DNA from: Oscillatoria acuminata PCC 6304
Lineage (GTDB): Bacteria > Cyanobacteriota > Cyanobacteriia > Cyanobacteriales > Laspinemataceae
Length of the DNA stretch: 64,000 nucleotides
Direction of reading: 5' to 3'
Assembly (NCBI RefSeq): GCF_000317105.1
Contig: NC_019693.1
Span: 5,271,227 to 5,335,226 of the forward strand
Shown here in pieces: positions 8,951 to 17,521 of the stretch; positions within the stretch are counted from its first letter, which is position 1, and every line of letters begins with the position of its first letter. The position numbers and the translations under genes are program-made. The notes beneath the pieces are model-generated. The model worked only from the letters and a program-made list of their open reading frames with translations. It did not search any database and was not told where the DNA came from.

Positions 8951-10096
8951 CTAGGAGAGACGCACGACAAAGGTCAGAGCGTTATGGTATTCGTTATGGA
9001 AGCGCACTTCTAATAAATAGGAGCAGTCCGGTTGTGGCTCAAACAGTTCAACGTGCAAACATCCGGCATTGGGACGAGAGGTGGTAGATTGAGCCTCACC
9101 CCCGCGCAGTTGCAAGGTCCCACCCGAGGGTAATTCACCTCGGACCCGCAGACATCCTAGGGATTGAGTCTCTTTTGAGGGGTCGTAATTCGGTTTTCCG
9201 ACACATTCCACCCGAATGCTCAACATTCCGGCACTGGTGAGCCATTGTCGTTCGACGGGGCCTCCCGAGGCACTGACACTTAAGGTCAGGGTCCCCATAA
9301 TTTCGCGGGCCGCCAGTAAGCAGAGGACCATTTGCTGATCCGCACTGGCCCCTTCGTAGGTGGGTGGAAAATCAACGGTTCCACTGACTAGGGGATTAAG
9401 CGCCTCCGCACTGGAGCCACGGGTTGGAGACATCGCCAGGGCCCATCCTGCTAACTGGTGCAGTTGAGGACGGCGATCGGGAAATAATCCTTCTACAGCA
9501 CGGACTAATTTAGCGCCATCTTGCAAGGAAGATTGGATCAGAACCCGGCATTCTTCTAAAAGTTGGGTGAGGACAGTTGCCGGGAGAGTGACTGGTAAAC
9601 TCAACAAGGGCAACTGGGTCAACCAATCGAAGGCAGGAACTTTTTTCTCTTCCGGAAAATCTAAATAGTCAGGTTCGTAATCCAACAGTTCATTTTCCCA
9701 GGGAAACAGGGGGGGATGATGTTGAATTTCAGTTTCCAGTCGGCGTTTCACAAGTGTGTAAAAACGGTCTTGCACGGCAGGTATCTCTCCTGGTTTAAGT
9801 GGTCGCTCTCCTTTGAGACTCACTCCCTCGTTTAGTTCAGTAAACCCAGCTTCTGATTCACCCTCCCGTGAAGGCGATCGCTCGATTGATTCAAAGGGTT
9901 CAGAATCGAGAGGGTCTAAGTTCTTCTGAGCTAAACGGTTGTCTAAGTCTGGTCCCGGAGGTGTTTCCGGACTGGTTAGCTCTTCCATTTGCGGCATCGG
10001 GTCTGGCTGAGAGAGTTGGAACAGCCAGCCGAGAATTCGCTCTTGAATAGCCTCTGAGTTGGCAAGGTTGTTAAAAACTTGCTCGTCCCTATCCAT
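8951..10096 (-). CDS. patU: PatU-like heterocyst pattern-formation protein
   Basis: The protein has 381 residues. The N-terminal ~100 residues are charged and poorly structured, and a conserved C-terminal part (about 190-381) includes LLEECRVLIQSSLQDG, RAVEGLFPDRRPQLHQLAGW and a beta-rich ending (CSYLLEVRFHNEYHNALTFVVRLS). Assignment rests mainly on position: it lies 11 bases downstream of hetZ, as patU does in cyanobacteria, and the C-terminal half resembles PatU3. In Anabaena the gene is split into patU5 and patU3, which modulate heterocyst spacing through HetZ; here it is a single frame. GGGGGG precedes the ATG at a suitable distance. An alternative is another conserved cyanobacterial unknown; the hetZ linkage argues against that. 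Confidence 0.68.
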   Translation of the reverse strand: MDRDEQVFNNLANSEAIQERILGWLFQLSQPDPMPQMEELTSPETPPGPDLDNRLAQKNLDPLDSEPFESIERSPSREGESEAGFTELNEGVSLKGERPLKPGEIPAVQDRFYTLVKRRLETEIQHHPPLFPWENELLDYEPDYLDFPEEKKVPAFDWLTQLPLLSLPVTLPATVLTQLLEECRVLIQSSLQDGAKLVRAVEGLFPDRRPQLHQLAGWALAMSPTRGSSAEALNPLVSGTVDFPPTYEGASADQQMVLCLLAAREIMGTLTLSVSASGGPVERQWLTSAGMLSIRVECVGKPNYDPSKETQSLGCLRVRGELPSGGTLQLRGGEAQSTTSRPNAGCLHVELFEPQPDCSYLLEVRFHNEYHNALTFVVRLS

Positions 10097-10107
10097 GTCT
10101 TACCCCC

Positions 10108-11277
10108 CTATTCATCTGTAGATGCATTATTTCCGGAATCGCGCTCGTTGCGAAGATGCCATGCGGCTTCTAGTAGTCTAAACCACCGTTTTTGCACTTG
10201 GTTCACTGTACATTCTAAGTCTTTGGCAATGTCTGAATCCTTTGCGCCTTGTTGCTTTAATTGGAGTAATTTCCGTTGGGGAGCTTCTAGGCTGTCTTGA
10301 AATTGTTGCCACCGTTCTGGGGTTAACCCTAGGTTTCGCTCTAGATCGGCTTCTAACCATTCATGGACCAGTTCCCAGCGGTGAGAGAGGGCAAATCGAA
10401 TCAAATGATATTTAAAGCGCTGCTGTAAGTAATCCCGCTGCCTGGGAGTCACGCCTAAAATTTCTTCGATTTCATTGGTGGGCAAATCTTGCAATCGCAA
10501 AATAAAATAGTCCGCACAGTCGTTTTGTCCTCTCTCTTGCAGGTAAGCCAGCACTTCTTTGATGACGGTTTCGCGCAAGGAATCATCAGCAGGTTCTAGA
10601 TCGCGATCGACCATCGCATTTCGCACTTGCTGCACGGAGGAGTCATTCCAGGTTTGGTCTGAGTCTAGGGAGGACCCTTCGGCAGCCTGTTCCATATCCA
10701 CGGTTGTTTCTGGCGGTTGCTGTTGGGAAAAGGTTTGTGCTCGCAAAATCAGCAGTTGTTGCGATCGCCCCCCCGATAGCGGAATCCGCCGTTTAGCATA
10801 CCGTTCGGTAAAGGCCATATATTCCGACAGTTCTAACAAGGTAGTGGGGGAAAAGGTCCCCTCCAGTTGCGCTTCTCGTCGAAACGCATTTAAGGATTCC
10901 ACATAAAATCCTTGCAGAAAATCTTCAATCAAGTTCAAGCGAGCTTGATAACTCGACTGGATTTGAGGCGGCGTAATGTAGCGATAAACCATCGCACTGA
11001 GGGTACTGTGGAGTTCCACTCTCCCCCCTCGCGCCCCAAAATTATAGTAAAATAAACATTGCTGTAAACGATGTCGGGATAAAGTAACTCTCCATTTTTC
11101 TTCTTCTCCTGATGCTTTAATTCTTTGACTTTCTTGGCAAATCCGGTTAACTTCTGCCGCAATGCGATCGGCGACTTCCCGGCATTTTTGGTCAGAAGAA
11201 CGGGTATTTTGCTGGAGTTCATTAAATAGAAGTTGAAAAATATCTTCTTCCACGCTCCCCTCGATTTTTCCCATCAT
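10108..11277 (-). CDS. hetZ: HetZ family regulator
   Basis: The 389-residue sequence matches what I recall of HetZ along its whole length: CREVADRIAAEVNRIC, RGRVELHSTLSAMVYRYITPPQ(I/V)QSSYQ-type blocks, EYMAFTERYAKRRIPL, RAQTFSQQQPPET and RDYLQQRFKYHLIRFALSHRWELVHEWLE. The C-terminal segment (about 335-375, QLKQQGAKDSDIAKDLECTVNQVQKRWFRLLE) reads as a helix-turn-helix of sigma-factor-region-4 type, consistent with DNA binding. In Anabaena HetZ acts early in heterocyst commitment. Orthologues also occur in filamentous species without heterocysts, so the gene alone does not prove differentiation. The start has tandem ATGs at 11277 and 11274. It leads a minus-strand run with patU and the transglutaminase-fold gene. 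Confidence 0.88.
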   Translation of the reverse strand: MMGKIEGSVEEDIFQLLFNELQQNTRSSDQKCREVADRIAAEVNRICQESQRIKASGEEEKWRVTLSRHRLQQCLFYYNFGARGGRVELHSTLSAMVYRYITPPQIQSSYQARLNLIEDFLQGFYVESLNAFRREAQLEGTFSPTTLLELSEYMAFTERYAKRRIPLSGGRSQQLLILRAQTFSQQQPPETTVDMEQAAEGSSLDSDQTWNDSSVQQVRNAMVDRDLEPADDSLRETVIKEVLAYLQERGQNDCADYFILRLQDLPTNEIEEILGVTPRQRDYLQQRFKYHLIRFALSHRWELVHEWLEADLERNLGLTPERWQQFQDSLEAPQRKLLQLKQQGAKDSDIAKDLECTVNQVQKRWFRLLEAAWHLRNERDSGNNASTDE

Positions 11278-11367
11278 GGTGGTTTGGTAAGTATCAACCC
11301 CCTAGTCCAGCTAGGGATGACTACAGCTAAACTTAAATGGATGATAGAAAGCTCGACCTATTTAACA

Positions 11368-11862
11368 ATGAATTTAGATCGACAAGTTCAGCTTCTGATT
11401 GACAATGCACCCCAAGATGGTCAAACTCCTGGTATCGTGGCTGCGATCGCGCCAGCGTTGAAGCAACTGGCTTTGCAATTGCGCCATTCCCAGTATTATA
11501 TCCTGCAAACTCTTAATCAACGTTGGATGGTGACGGCGTTACGCAATCGCGCTCAACCCGATCTTGAGAAACAGGTAATTTATGCTTTTCCTTCAGTTAA
11601 GGACGCCACCAACGGTGCTTATGCTCCCAAAGATTCACAAGCAGTCGCTGTGCCGGTCCCGGTCATTCATATTTTATTTCAGATGGTGGCAATTGATACC
11701 CTCGATAGTGTGGTTTTTTTTGAAAAATCAGGAGATGTTTCCGCCGGGACGGAGGTCCGCCGTCAGGACCTTCAAACCCTGATTCAAGTCCAGTTACAAC
11801 AACATCTGCAACCCCAGTCCAATCCGCTTAAATCTCGCCCGGTCCCGCCGGATATTGCCTAA
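11368..11862 (+). CDS. Conserved cyanobacterial hypothetical protein, divergent from hetZ
   Basis: I start this 164-residue protein at ATG 11368 (MNLDRQVQLLIDNAPQDG). Upstream in-frame starts at 11233 and 11317 would overlap or crowd the hetZ start, and the sequence becomes family-like only from this Met. It contains an alpha/beta core with VIYAFPSVKDA, VPVPVIHILFQM and DTLDSVVFFEKSG, followed by a Gln-rich helix (LQTLIQVQLQQHLQ). There is no signal peptide or membrane segment. I recall such proteins as conserved unknowns of cyanobacteria. The head-to-head arrangement with hetZ leaves about 90 bases for shared regulatory DNA. Confidence 0.72.
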   Translation: MNLDRQVQLLIDNAPQDGQTPGIVAAIAPALKQLALQLRHSQYYILQTLNQRWMVTALRNRAQPDLEKQVIYAFPSVKDATNGAYAPKDSQAVAVPVPVIHILFQMVAIDTLDSVVFFEKSGDVSAGTEVRRQDLQTLIQVQLQQHLQPQSNPLKSRPVPPDIA

Positions 11863-12417
11863 TTCGGATCCAGGGGGGAGTCCCAGTTTGGTCAGGTTAG
11901 CCCTTTTGGAGGAACTCTGTGCTGAACAATCTGGAGAAATCCCTAGAGGGCAAAGGGTTAGTCCGGTTCACCGGGATGGTAAGGGCGATTGGATTTGCCT
12001 AAGTCGGTCGGGTTTTCTTTCTTTTTCGCACTCTGTTAACCCGGCAACCGCTTTGTTAAATCGGTTGTCGGGTGAATATTTCCACCCCATTGATGGATCT
12101 ATTCCACAAAAACGCTCCCGGTTGATTGGCTCAAGGGCCTAAGCACTTGACCCTTGCGGGCAAACTCCCTCTTTCATTGCTGGGTTTCGGTGTCACTGCC
12201 GCAGCAGAGGTCCCGAAATGGCGGCGGGAATTTGAGCAATTTTAATGGCGATCGCCATTTCCGGAACAAGGGTTAAGCGCGATCGCATCCGTTGAAAATG
12301 AGAGTCATCGATGGCGATCGCCACCGAACCCTCAACACCCTCAACGGACCGTTAACGGTTCATCCTCGGTGCGATTTCGCCACCAATGGATCCATTTGAC
12401 CGGCTGAACGCTCATTG
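11863..12417. other. Intergenic region, HIP1-rich, no supported gene
   Basis: Between two convergent genes lie about 555 bases with several GCGATCGC-type palindromes, including a 16-bp perfect palindrome AATGGCGATCGCCATT at about 12244-12259. A 95-codon frame (11855-12142) begins at TTG, overlaps the stop of the previous gene and lacks protein-like composition, so it is not called. No clear terminator hairpin was identified. Confidence 0.45.
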
Positions 12418-13389
12418 CTAATACAAGCGACTCAGGACATAATCCGCCAACTTTACCAAGGCTTGATGACATTCGCCCGGGGGCAGCCCCTCTAAGTGTT
12501 TGACCGCATCCCGAGCATGGAAAGCGGCCAATTCCCTAGCACGAGAGATGCCATTGGAGTCCTTAATCAAGGCGATCGCTTCGGCTAAATCCTCCTCTTC
12601 GGCAAACTCGCGCTCAATTAAAACCTCTAAATAAGGTTTCTCTTCCAACGCATATAACGTCGGTGCCGTCAGATTGCCGCTGCTGAGGTCCGAACCCGCA
12701 TTTTTTCCCAAAACATCCGCTGAACCCGTAAAGTCTAAGATATCATCCACAATTTGAAACGCTAGACCAATCTGGCGTCCATATTGATAGAAGTTTTCGG
12801 CTAACTCTTCATCTACCTCACTTAATATACCCGCCGCTTTAGAACTGTTGGCAATTAAGGAGGCGGTTTTATAGTAGCTTTTTTCTAGGTACGCTTCAAT
12901 CCCGAAGCTGCTGTCAAATCGATTCAGCCCTTGCTGAATTTCTCCCTCGGCTAGATTCATAATCACTTCCGAGAGCAATTTGACCACTTCTAGGTTATCT
13001 AAGTTGGCTAAATACCAGCTCGATTGAGCAAACAGGAAATCCCCAGCTAACACCGCCACACGATTGCCAAATCGACTATGAACCGTCGGCACTCCTCGGC
13101 GGAGTTCCGATTCGTCCACTACATCATCGTGGACTAAGCTGGCAGTGTGGATCATTTCCGTGATTTCAGCTAATCGTCGATGACGAGGGGTGATCTCTCC
13201 ATCGGGTGCCAGGGCCCGCGAGAGCAACAGCACGATTGCTGGCCTCATCCGTTTTCCCTTGGCCCCAAAAAGGTACTCCGCCGCAGCGAACAAAATGGGG
13301 TGACGGGCACCAACTAGCTGTTTCAGGTTCTCGGTTAACAACCGCAGGTCTGCTTCAACCGGGGAAAATAGGGAGGTGGTTGAGGTCAT
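12418..13389 (-). CDS. sds: Solanesyl diphosphate synthase (trans-long-chain polyprenyl synthase)
   Basis: This 323-residue polyprenyl synthase makes the long all-trans side chain of plastoquinone. Both aspartate-rich motifs are present: LVHDDVVDE (first motif) and IVDDILDF (second motif). GKRMRPA for diphosphate binding and LAGDFLFAQ follow the usual order. The ending (HQALVKLADYVLSRLY) is typical of cyanobacterial solanesyl synthases. The length equals that of the family, and the first residues (MTSTTSLFSPVEADLRLLTENLKQLVGARHPIL... region) also match that clade, which separates it from GGPP synthase (CrtE). It is the last member of an amiC-murI-sds gene order known from cyanobacteria, although here about 1.2 kb separates it from murI. 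Confidence 0.92.
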   Translation of the reverse strand: MTSTTSLFSPVEADLRLLTENLKQLVGARHPILFAAAEYLFGAKGKRMRPAIVLLLSRALAPDGEITPRHRRLAEITEMIHTASLVHDDVVDESELRRGVPTVHSRFGNRVAVLAGDFLFAQSSWYLANLDNLEVVKLLSEVIMNLAEGEIQQGLNRFDSSFGIEAYLEKSYYKTASLIANSSKAAGILSEVDEELAENFYQYGRQIGLAFQIVDDILDFTGSADVLGKNAGSDLSSGNLTAPTLYALEEKPYLEVLIEREFAEEEDLAEAIALIKDSNGISRARELAAFHARDAVKHLEGLPPGECHQALVKLADYVLSRLY

Positions 13390-13599
13390 GGATAGGCCGA
13401 CTCAGACGTAAAGTTACAAAATTTTACATCTATTCTAAGCGAACCCTCTCCCGATCCGACACTTTTCTTGTAAAAATATCCTGAAAAGCTCATCGGACCG
13501 ATGTCTTGGCCTATTTTTAAAGAATTGTTAAATAAAGTGGCAAAAACCCTGGAAAACTTAACCCGCTTGTGTTAGGGTAGAAAGTAAGAATTTAAAGAT

Positions 13600-13765
13600 T
13601 CCATCCATAAGCGTAGCAACGCTACCTGATATGGTTTGCCTCCGAAAAAGAGCGCTCAAGTAACAGATTGTTAGCTAGGTGACTGATCTCGCGATCAGAA
13701 ATTCTCCTAGGTCACTTGGGGCTTGGGATGTAGATTAGATCATTGGATGAGAAAAAAACCCAGAG
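13600..13765 (+). ncRNA. Candidate rod-like structured RNA
   Basis: A nested long hairpin can be drawn: GCTCAAG (about 13653-13659) with CTTGGGGC (about 13722-13729), CTAGGTGAC (13675-13683) with GTCACTTGG (with G-U pairs), and an apical perfect CTGATC-TCGC-GATCAG. A separate GTAGC-AAC-GCTAC hairpin precedes it, and an AACCCA-GAG-TGGGTT hairpin follows at about 13757-13772. The rod shape with internal bubbles resembles 6S-type RNA, but no sequence motif confirms that. Strand is assigned by the trailing hairpin only. Confidence 0.3.
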
Positions 13766-13891
13766 TGGGTTACGTTCAGTAAACCCCAGGCGGGTGGATT
13801 TCAGTCTGGATTTTCTTTGATGATCGCTTCTTGTGTTTCGTTCGCTCCCTAGCAGCTTGTTGCTTAGGGAAAGCAAGGAGTAGCCAGAACC

Positions 13892-13919
13892 CCGAAAAAC
13901 CTAGAGTGGGTTTTTTCGG
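13892..13919. terminator. Strong bidirectional hairpin terminator
   Basis: The inverted repeat CCGAAAAACCTA / TGGGTTTTTTCGG surrounds a GAG loop with T-runs on both strands. A similar shorter hairpin (AACCCAGAGTGGGTT) lies about 140 bases upstream. Together they suggest that independent transcripts end in this long murI-sds gap. Confidence 0.65.
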
Positions 13920-14207
13920 TCACCACAAGACTGATGGGATGGGGTTTGGCATTCACCACTCCCATTCACACTGTTTCGTTGGCTCGGGATCCGTGAGATC
14001 CTTAGAAAACCTAGAACGATAGAAATCTTTTGGAAGGGATGTATTTCCAGCGTTGAAGGTTACAGCAGTAACTTAAGGGGTTCGGGGAAGTCTCTATAGG
14101 TCCTCAAGATTGAGAAAGGGGTTTTCACCGAGCGACTATATCGGTCCGATAAGGGCCATGCCAGTATTTTGAAGCAAATTTTGCTTGAAAGTGCTGACAG
14201 AATTCCT

Positions 14208-14375
14208 ATGACTATTTTCGTTGACGACTCCCACGCTTTCATTTCTGGCCGTACTATGACTTACACTGATATGCCTTTGATTATTCCGGTTCTGGCAACA
14301 GGTTATTTATTAACCATTTATTTGCTGTTGAGTTTGGCAGGGCGACACGCAAAAGGGTCAAGTTCGAGACCCTGA
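14208..14375 (+). CDS. Possible small single-pass membrane protein
   Basis: A 55-residue frame starts at ATG 14208 and runs to the TGA at 14373. It has a polar N-terminus (MTIFVDDSHAFISGRT), one hydrophobic segment (PLIIPVLATGYLLTIYLLLSLAG, about residues 22-44) and a basic tail (RHAKGSSSRP). This inside-basic pattern resembles one-helix subunits of photosynthetic or NDH complexes, but I do not recognise the family. The ribosome site is weak, and a TTG at 14169 would extend it. It lies alone in the murI-sds gap on the opposite strand, downstream of several hairpins. Confidence 0.4.
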   Translation: MTIFVDDSHAFISGRTMTYTDMPLIIPVLATGYLLTIYLLLSLAGRHAKGSSSRP

Positions 14376-14620
14376 ATTGGTATTCCTGCGGCATTCACAA
14401 GCAGCAGAACTATGTCGGTAGCAGAGCGATCGCACTCAAACGGAGTGGCGATCGCTTTCGACTCCCCTTAAAATAACCGGCCCTGGGGCGATCGCCTCAT
14501 CGAGACACCAGCACCTAGAAGCTAGAACCCCAAAATTTATCAACAAAGACGGCCCTAGCCCACTCTACATCGGGCAAAAGGCCGCCTGAATGCTCAGAGC
14601 AATTTGAAACAGCCCGTTGA

Positions 14621-15592
14621 TTAAGGTTCCACCGGCAAAGGCTGACCTTCTAACACAGGTAAACACACTTTTTCCACCACTGGAGTGCATCCGAGTAAAT
14701 GCACCGCCCGTTGAGCAAACTCTTGAGCACAACCACTCACCGTAAATCGAGTAGGGAGTGCGGGACGAGTCTCGCGCAGCCCTAACATCTCCAACTCCCG
14801 CGCCGCCGCTGCCACCACATGAACAGCCGGATCCACCAACTGGACCGAACTCGGCAAAATACTCTTGAAAACTGGAGCTAAAAGGGGATAGTGGGTGCAG
14901 CCATAAACCAATGTATCGATTTGCTGCTCTTGTAGAGGGGCCAAATATTCCCGTGCCACCTCCATCGTATAAGGGTCATTAATCAAGTTGCCTTCAATCA
15001 AAGGGACGAACTCCGGACAACCCACTTGCCAAACCCGCGACTCTGCATTCATTTCTTGAATCGCCCGCCGATATGCATTACTGGCCGCCGTTGCTGGAGT
15101 CGCAATCACCCCAATGCGACGACCTTGACTGACCGCCGCCCGAGCGCCCGGTAAAATCACACCCAACATCGGCACTGGAAACTCCGCTTGGACCGTTTCT
15201 AAAGCTAGAGCGGAACTGGTATTGCAGGCCATAATGACCATTTTGACATTTTCTGTCATCATCCAGTGGAGAATCTCGCGCACAAATTGGACAATTTCTG
15301 CTTGAGAGCGAGTGCCATAAGGAAGACGAGCGGTATCCCCAAAATAGAGAACAGATTCCTGGGGAAGCTGGCGGTAGAGTTCTCGCAAGACAGTCAGGCC
15401 CCCCAGACCACTGTCAAAAACCCCAATTCTCGGTCGTTGGTTGTGGCCATTAGCCCCAGGGGGATAGGGTGGGGAACCCGCAATGGAACTGGATAGATAG
15501 TCAGAAGAGCCAGTATTGCGGACAAACCCATCGCTTTGTCCTGGATAATCGTCATGCAAGGGACGCAGGTCAGACTCAAAAAAGTTAGACAC
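14621..15592 (-). CDS. murI: Glutamate racemase
   Basis: This 323-residue cytoplasmic enzyme interconverts L- and D-glutamate for peptidoglycan. The catalytic pair is visible as the MACNTSS cysteine and the YGCTHYPLL cysteine. The N-terminal IGVFDSGLGGLTVLREL and the phosphate-binding YFGDTARLPYGTRS are intact. Residues about 1-53 form a Ser/Pro/Gly-rich extension before the enzyme fold begins at PRIGVFDSG, longer than in most family members. No internal ATG lies closer to the fold, but GTG or TTG alternatives cannot be excluded. It follows amiC on the same strand (96-base gap), placing two wall enzymes together. Confidence 0.93.
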   Translation of the reverse strand: MSNFFESDLRPLHDDYPGQSDGFVRNTGSSDYLSSSIAGSPPYPPGANGHNQRPRIGVFDSGLGGLTVLRELYRQLPQESVLYFGDTARLPYGTRSQAEIVQFVREILHWMMTENVKMVIMACNTSSALALETVQAEFPVPMLGVILPGARAAVSQGRRIGVIATPATAASNAYRRAIQEMNAESRVWQVGCPEFVPLIEGNLINDPYTMEVAREYLAPLQEQQIDTLVYGCTHYPLLAPVFKSILPSSVQLVDPAVHVVAAAARELEMLGLRETRPALPTRFTVSGCAQEFAQRAVHLLGCTPVVEKVCLPVLEGQPLPVEP

Positions 15593-15688
15593 GGGTGGTT
15601 GATTTGCTTCAAGTGTATGGGTTAGAAATCAGCAGTCAGGAGCCAAAATTCGGGAATCTTTCTGAAAGATTTCCCATTTTGAGTCGGA

Positions 15689-17476
15689 CTAGGGATTTTG
15701 CAGGTATTGTAGAATACCCTGGACGATCGCCTGGGCTAATTGAGTCCGGTAAGCGGCATTGGCCAGCCTTGGGGCATCTTCTGCACCTGTAACAAACCCG
15801 ACTTCCAGTAAGACCGCAGGCATGGAGGTATGGCGCAAGACATAGAATCTCGCTTGCCGCACCCGGCGATCGCGAGCGCCAGTCCCTTGCAACAGACTGT
15901 TATGAATGGTTTGAGCCAGACGCTGACCACTGGCATAATAATAAGTCTCAATGCCATTCACATCCGGGCGACTCATATCAATCGCATTGGCGTGAATGCT
16001 AACAAAAATATCTGCATTGACCCGGTTAGCCAGTTGAACCCGAGGCGCTAAATCGATTTCCCGGTCATCCTGACGAGTCATGACAACTTGGACGCCATTT
16101 TGTTCTAAAAGTCTCGCCACCTGTTCGGAAATGTCCATGACGACTCCCTTTTCTTGGAGTCCGCCAATGCCAACGGCACCGGGGTCTCTACCGCCATGTC
16201 CTGCATCAATGACGACAACCCGTCTGCCATCTCGCGATCGCATCGGCGAGGGGGCGGGATAATTCGTCGGGGCTGGGGGGGTGGGAATCGAGGTGCTGGA
16301 ATTAGTGCCCGCTGCTACGTTACCCGGACGTTGTAAGGTAACCGCGAGCAATTGTGGACTAGGTTGGGTCAGGGGTCCAATCCTTACTCCGGCTGCGGGT
16401 TGGACCAGAATGGCCACGGTTTGGGGGTCTTCTTGTTGCAATTTCACCCATAAAAAAGCACCGCGATTCGTAGACTGAGGCGGTTGGACCCCATTGCCTA
16501 ACTGGGCCGAGGGAATGACGATGCGATAAGCCCCGGAAGCGCGGTCCCATTCGCTGGTGTAGGTAAACGGTTGATTGGACTGGATTAAAATTTGGGACCC
16601 ATCTTGTTGCAGTTCGATGCCTTCAATGGTGACTTGGCGATCGCTGCTGGGATTCGGGGCCATTGCCACAGATCCGGACCCTGGTCTAGGACCTTGAGGA
16701 CCGGGCAGAACCACCACCCCACCCAAGTTACTGGCGGTGACCTGCCAATTGGAGTTAGTATCCGATAAGACAAAGGTCACGCGCACTCCCGGAGTTGACC
16801 CGTCCAGAGGTCGGACACTCATGCGAGCAACCCCGTGGCGATCGAGCAGTTGGTCTCGTGACCCCATGTTCGGGGAAATAGTGGCCCCGGGGATATCGAC
16901 ATATAAGGAGCGATCGCTATTCCGCTCCATTTTGACTTGAGGCTGCCCCCCTCGGGTCCGGATAAAAAACCCATCCGGCGTCACCTGAACATTTTCGATT
17001 TGAACTCCGCTGCCGGATTGAGCCGGTGGTGCCGCTGCTGCCGGTCCACTCGATGCCGCCCCAATCCGTTGGGGTGTCGGTAAGTCAACTGTCCATTCCG
17101 TGGGAGTGATGCCCCGGAACTGCACCTGTTGCGGATCTAGGGTATAACCCGGGCTTAATTCAATGACTAATCGAGCCGTGTCAGACTCAAACTGTCCTAC
17201 CCGAATAGACTGAAATCCAGGACTGTTAACGGGTTGAGTCACTGTCGGACGGTCTAAGGTTGTTCCTGGCAAATCAATAACAAGGCGTGTGGGATTGGCA
17301 ATTAATTGCGCTTTGGGTTGAACCCCTCCAGCAGTCGTAAAGTGCAGTCGGTTTTGAGCCGTATCAAAACGCCAATATTCCAGTCTAGCCGCTTGCGCGG
17401 GAGTGGATAGTAGTAACACGGCAGTTGCCGCTGGGAGTAGCCAAGAAAATATTTGCGGTTTCACCCAATTTCTCAT
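15689..17476 (-). CDS. amiC: N-acetylmuramoyl-L-alanine amidase, AmiC type with AMIN domains
   Basis: The amidase cleaves the amide bond between muramic acid and the stem peptide and acts in cell separation. I prefer the ATG at 17476, which gives a classical signal peptide (MRNWVKPQIFSWLLPAATAVLLLSTPAQA); the frame can extend to 17521. Two AMIN-type beta domains (about 30-135 and 155-260) and a third beta region precede a Pro-rich linker (about 390-415). The C-terminal Amidase_3 zinc domain follows, with VVIDAGHGGRDPGA, LQEKGVV (zinc-ligand Glu) and SIHANA. Septal junction pore drilling in filamentous cyanobacteria uses such AmiC proteins, so the role here could include cell-cell communication. 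Confidence 0.93.
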   Translation of the reverse strand: MRNWVKPQIFSWLLPAATAVLLLSTPAQAARLEYWRFDTAQNRLHFTTAGGVQPKAQLIANPTRLVIDLPGTTLDRPTVTQPVNSPGFQSIRVGQFESDTARLVIELSPGYTLDPQQVQFRGITPTEWTVDLPTPQRIGAASSGPAAAAPPAQSGSGVQIENVQVTPDGFFIRTRGGQPQVKMERNSDRSLYVDIPGATISPNMGSRDQLLDRHGVARMSVRPLDGSTPGVRVTFVLSDTNSNWQVTASNLGGVVVLPGPQGPRPGSGSVAMAPNPSSDRQVTIEGIELQQDGSQILIQSNQPFTYTSEWDRASGAYRIVIPSAQLGNGVQPPQSTNRGAFLWVKLQQEDPQTVAILVQPAAGVRIGPLTQPSPQLLAVTLQRPGNVAAGTNSSTSIPTPPAPTNYPAPSPMRSRDGRRVVVIDAGHGGRDPGAVGIGGLQEKGVVMDISEQVARLLEQNGVQVVMTRQDDREIDLAPRVQLANRVNADIFVSIHANAIDMSRPDVNGIETYYYASGQRLAQTIHNSLLQGTGARDRRVRQARFYVLRHTSMPAVLLEVGFVTGAEDAPRLANAAYRTQLAQAIVQGILQYLQNP

Positions 17477-17521
17477 AATGAAAATGTTGTGTTTGCGGAT
17501 AATACAGCCATAGCGGTTCAC

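Noticed and set aside
10108-11277. Proof that the organism makes heterocysts
   Set aside because: hetZ orthologues occur in filamentous cyanobacteria without heterocysts, and hetR and other markers are not visible here.
11855-12142. 95-codon plus-strand frame after the hetZ-divergent gene
   Set aside because: It starts with TTG inside the previous stop region, has no ribosome site and has poor composition.
14353-14374. AGGGTC-AAGTTCGA-GACCCT resembles a tRNA T-arm
   Set aside because: The loop register is wrong for a T-loop and no cloverleaf surrounds it; it is a simple hairpin at the end of the small frame.
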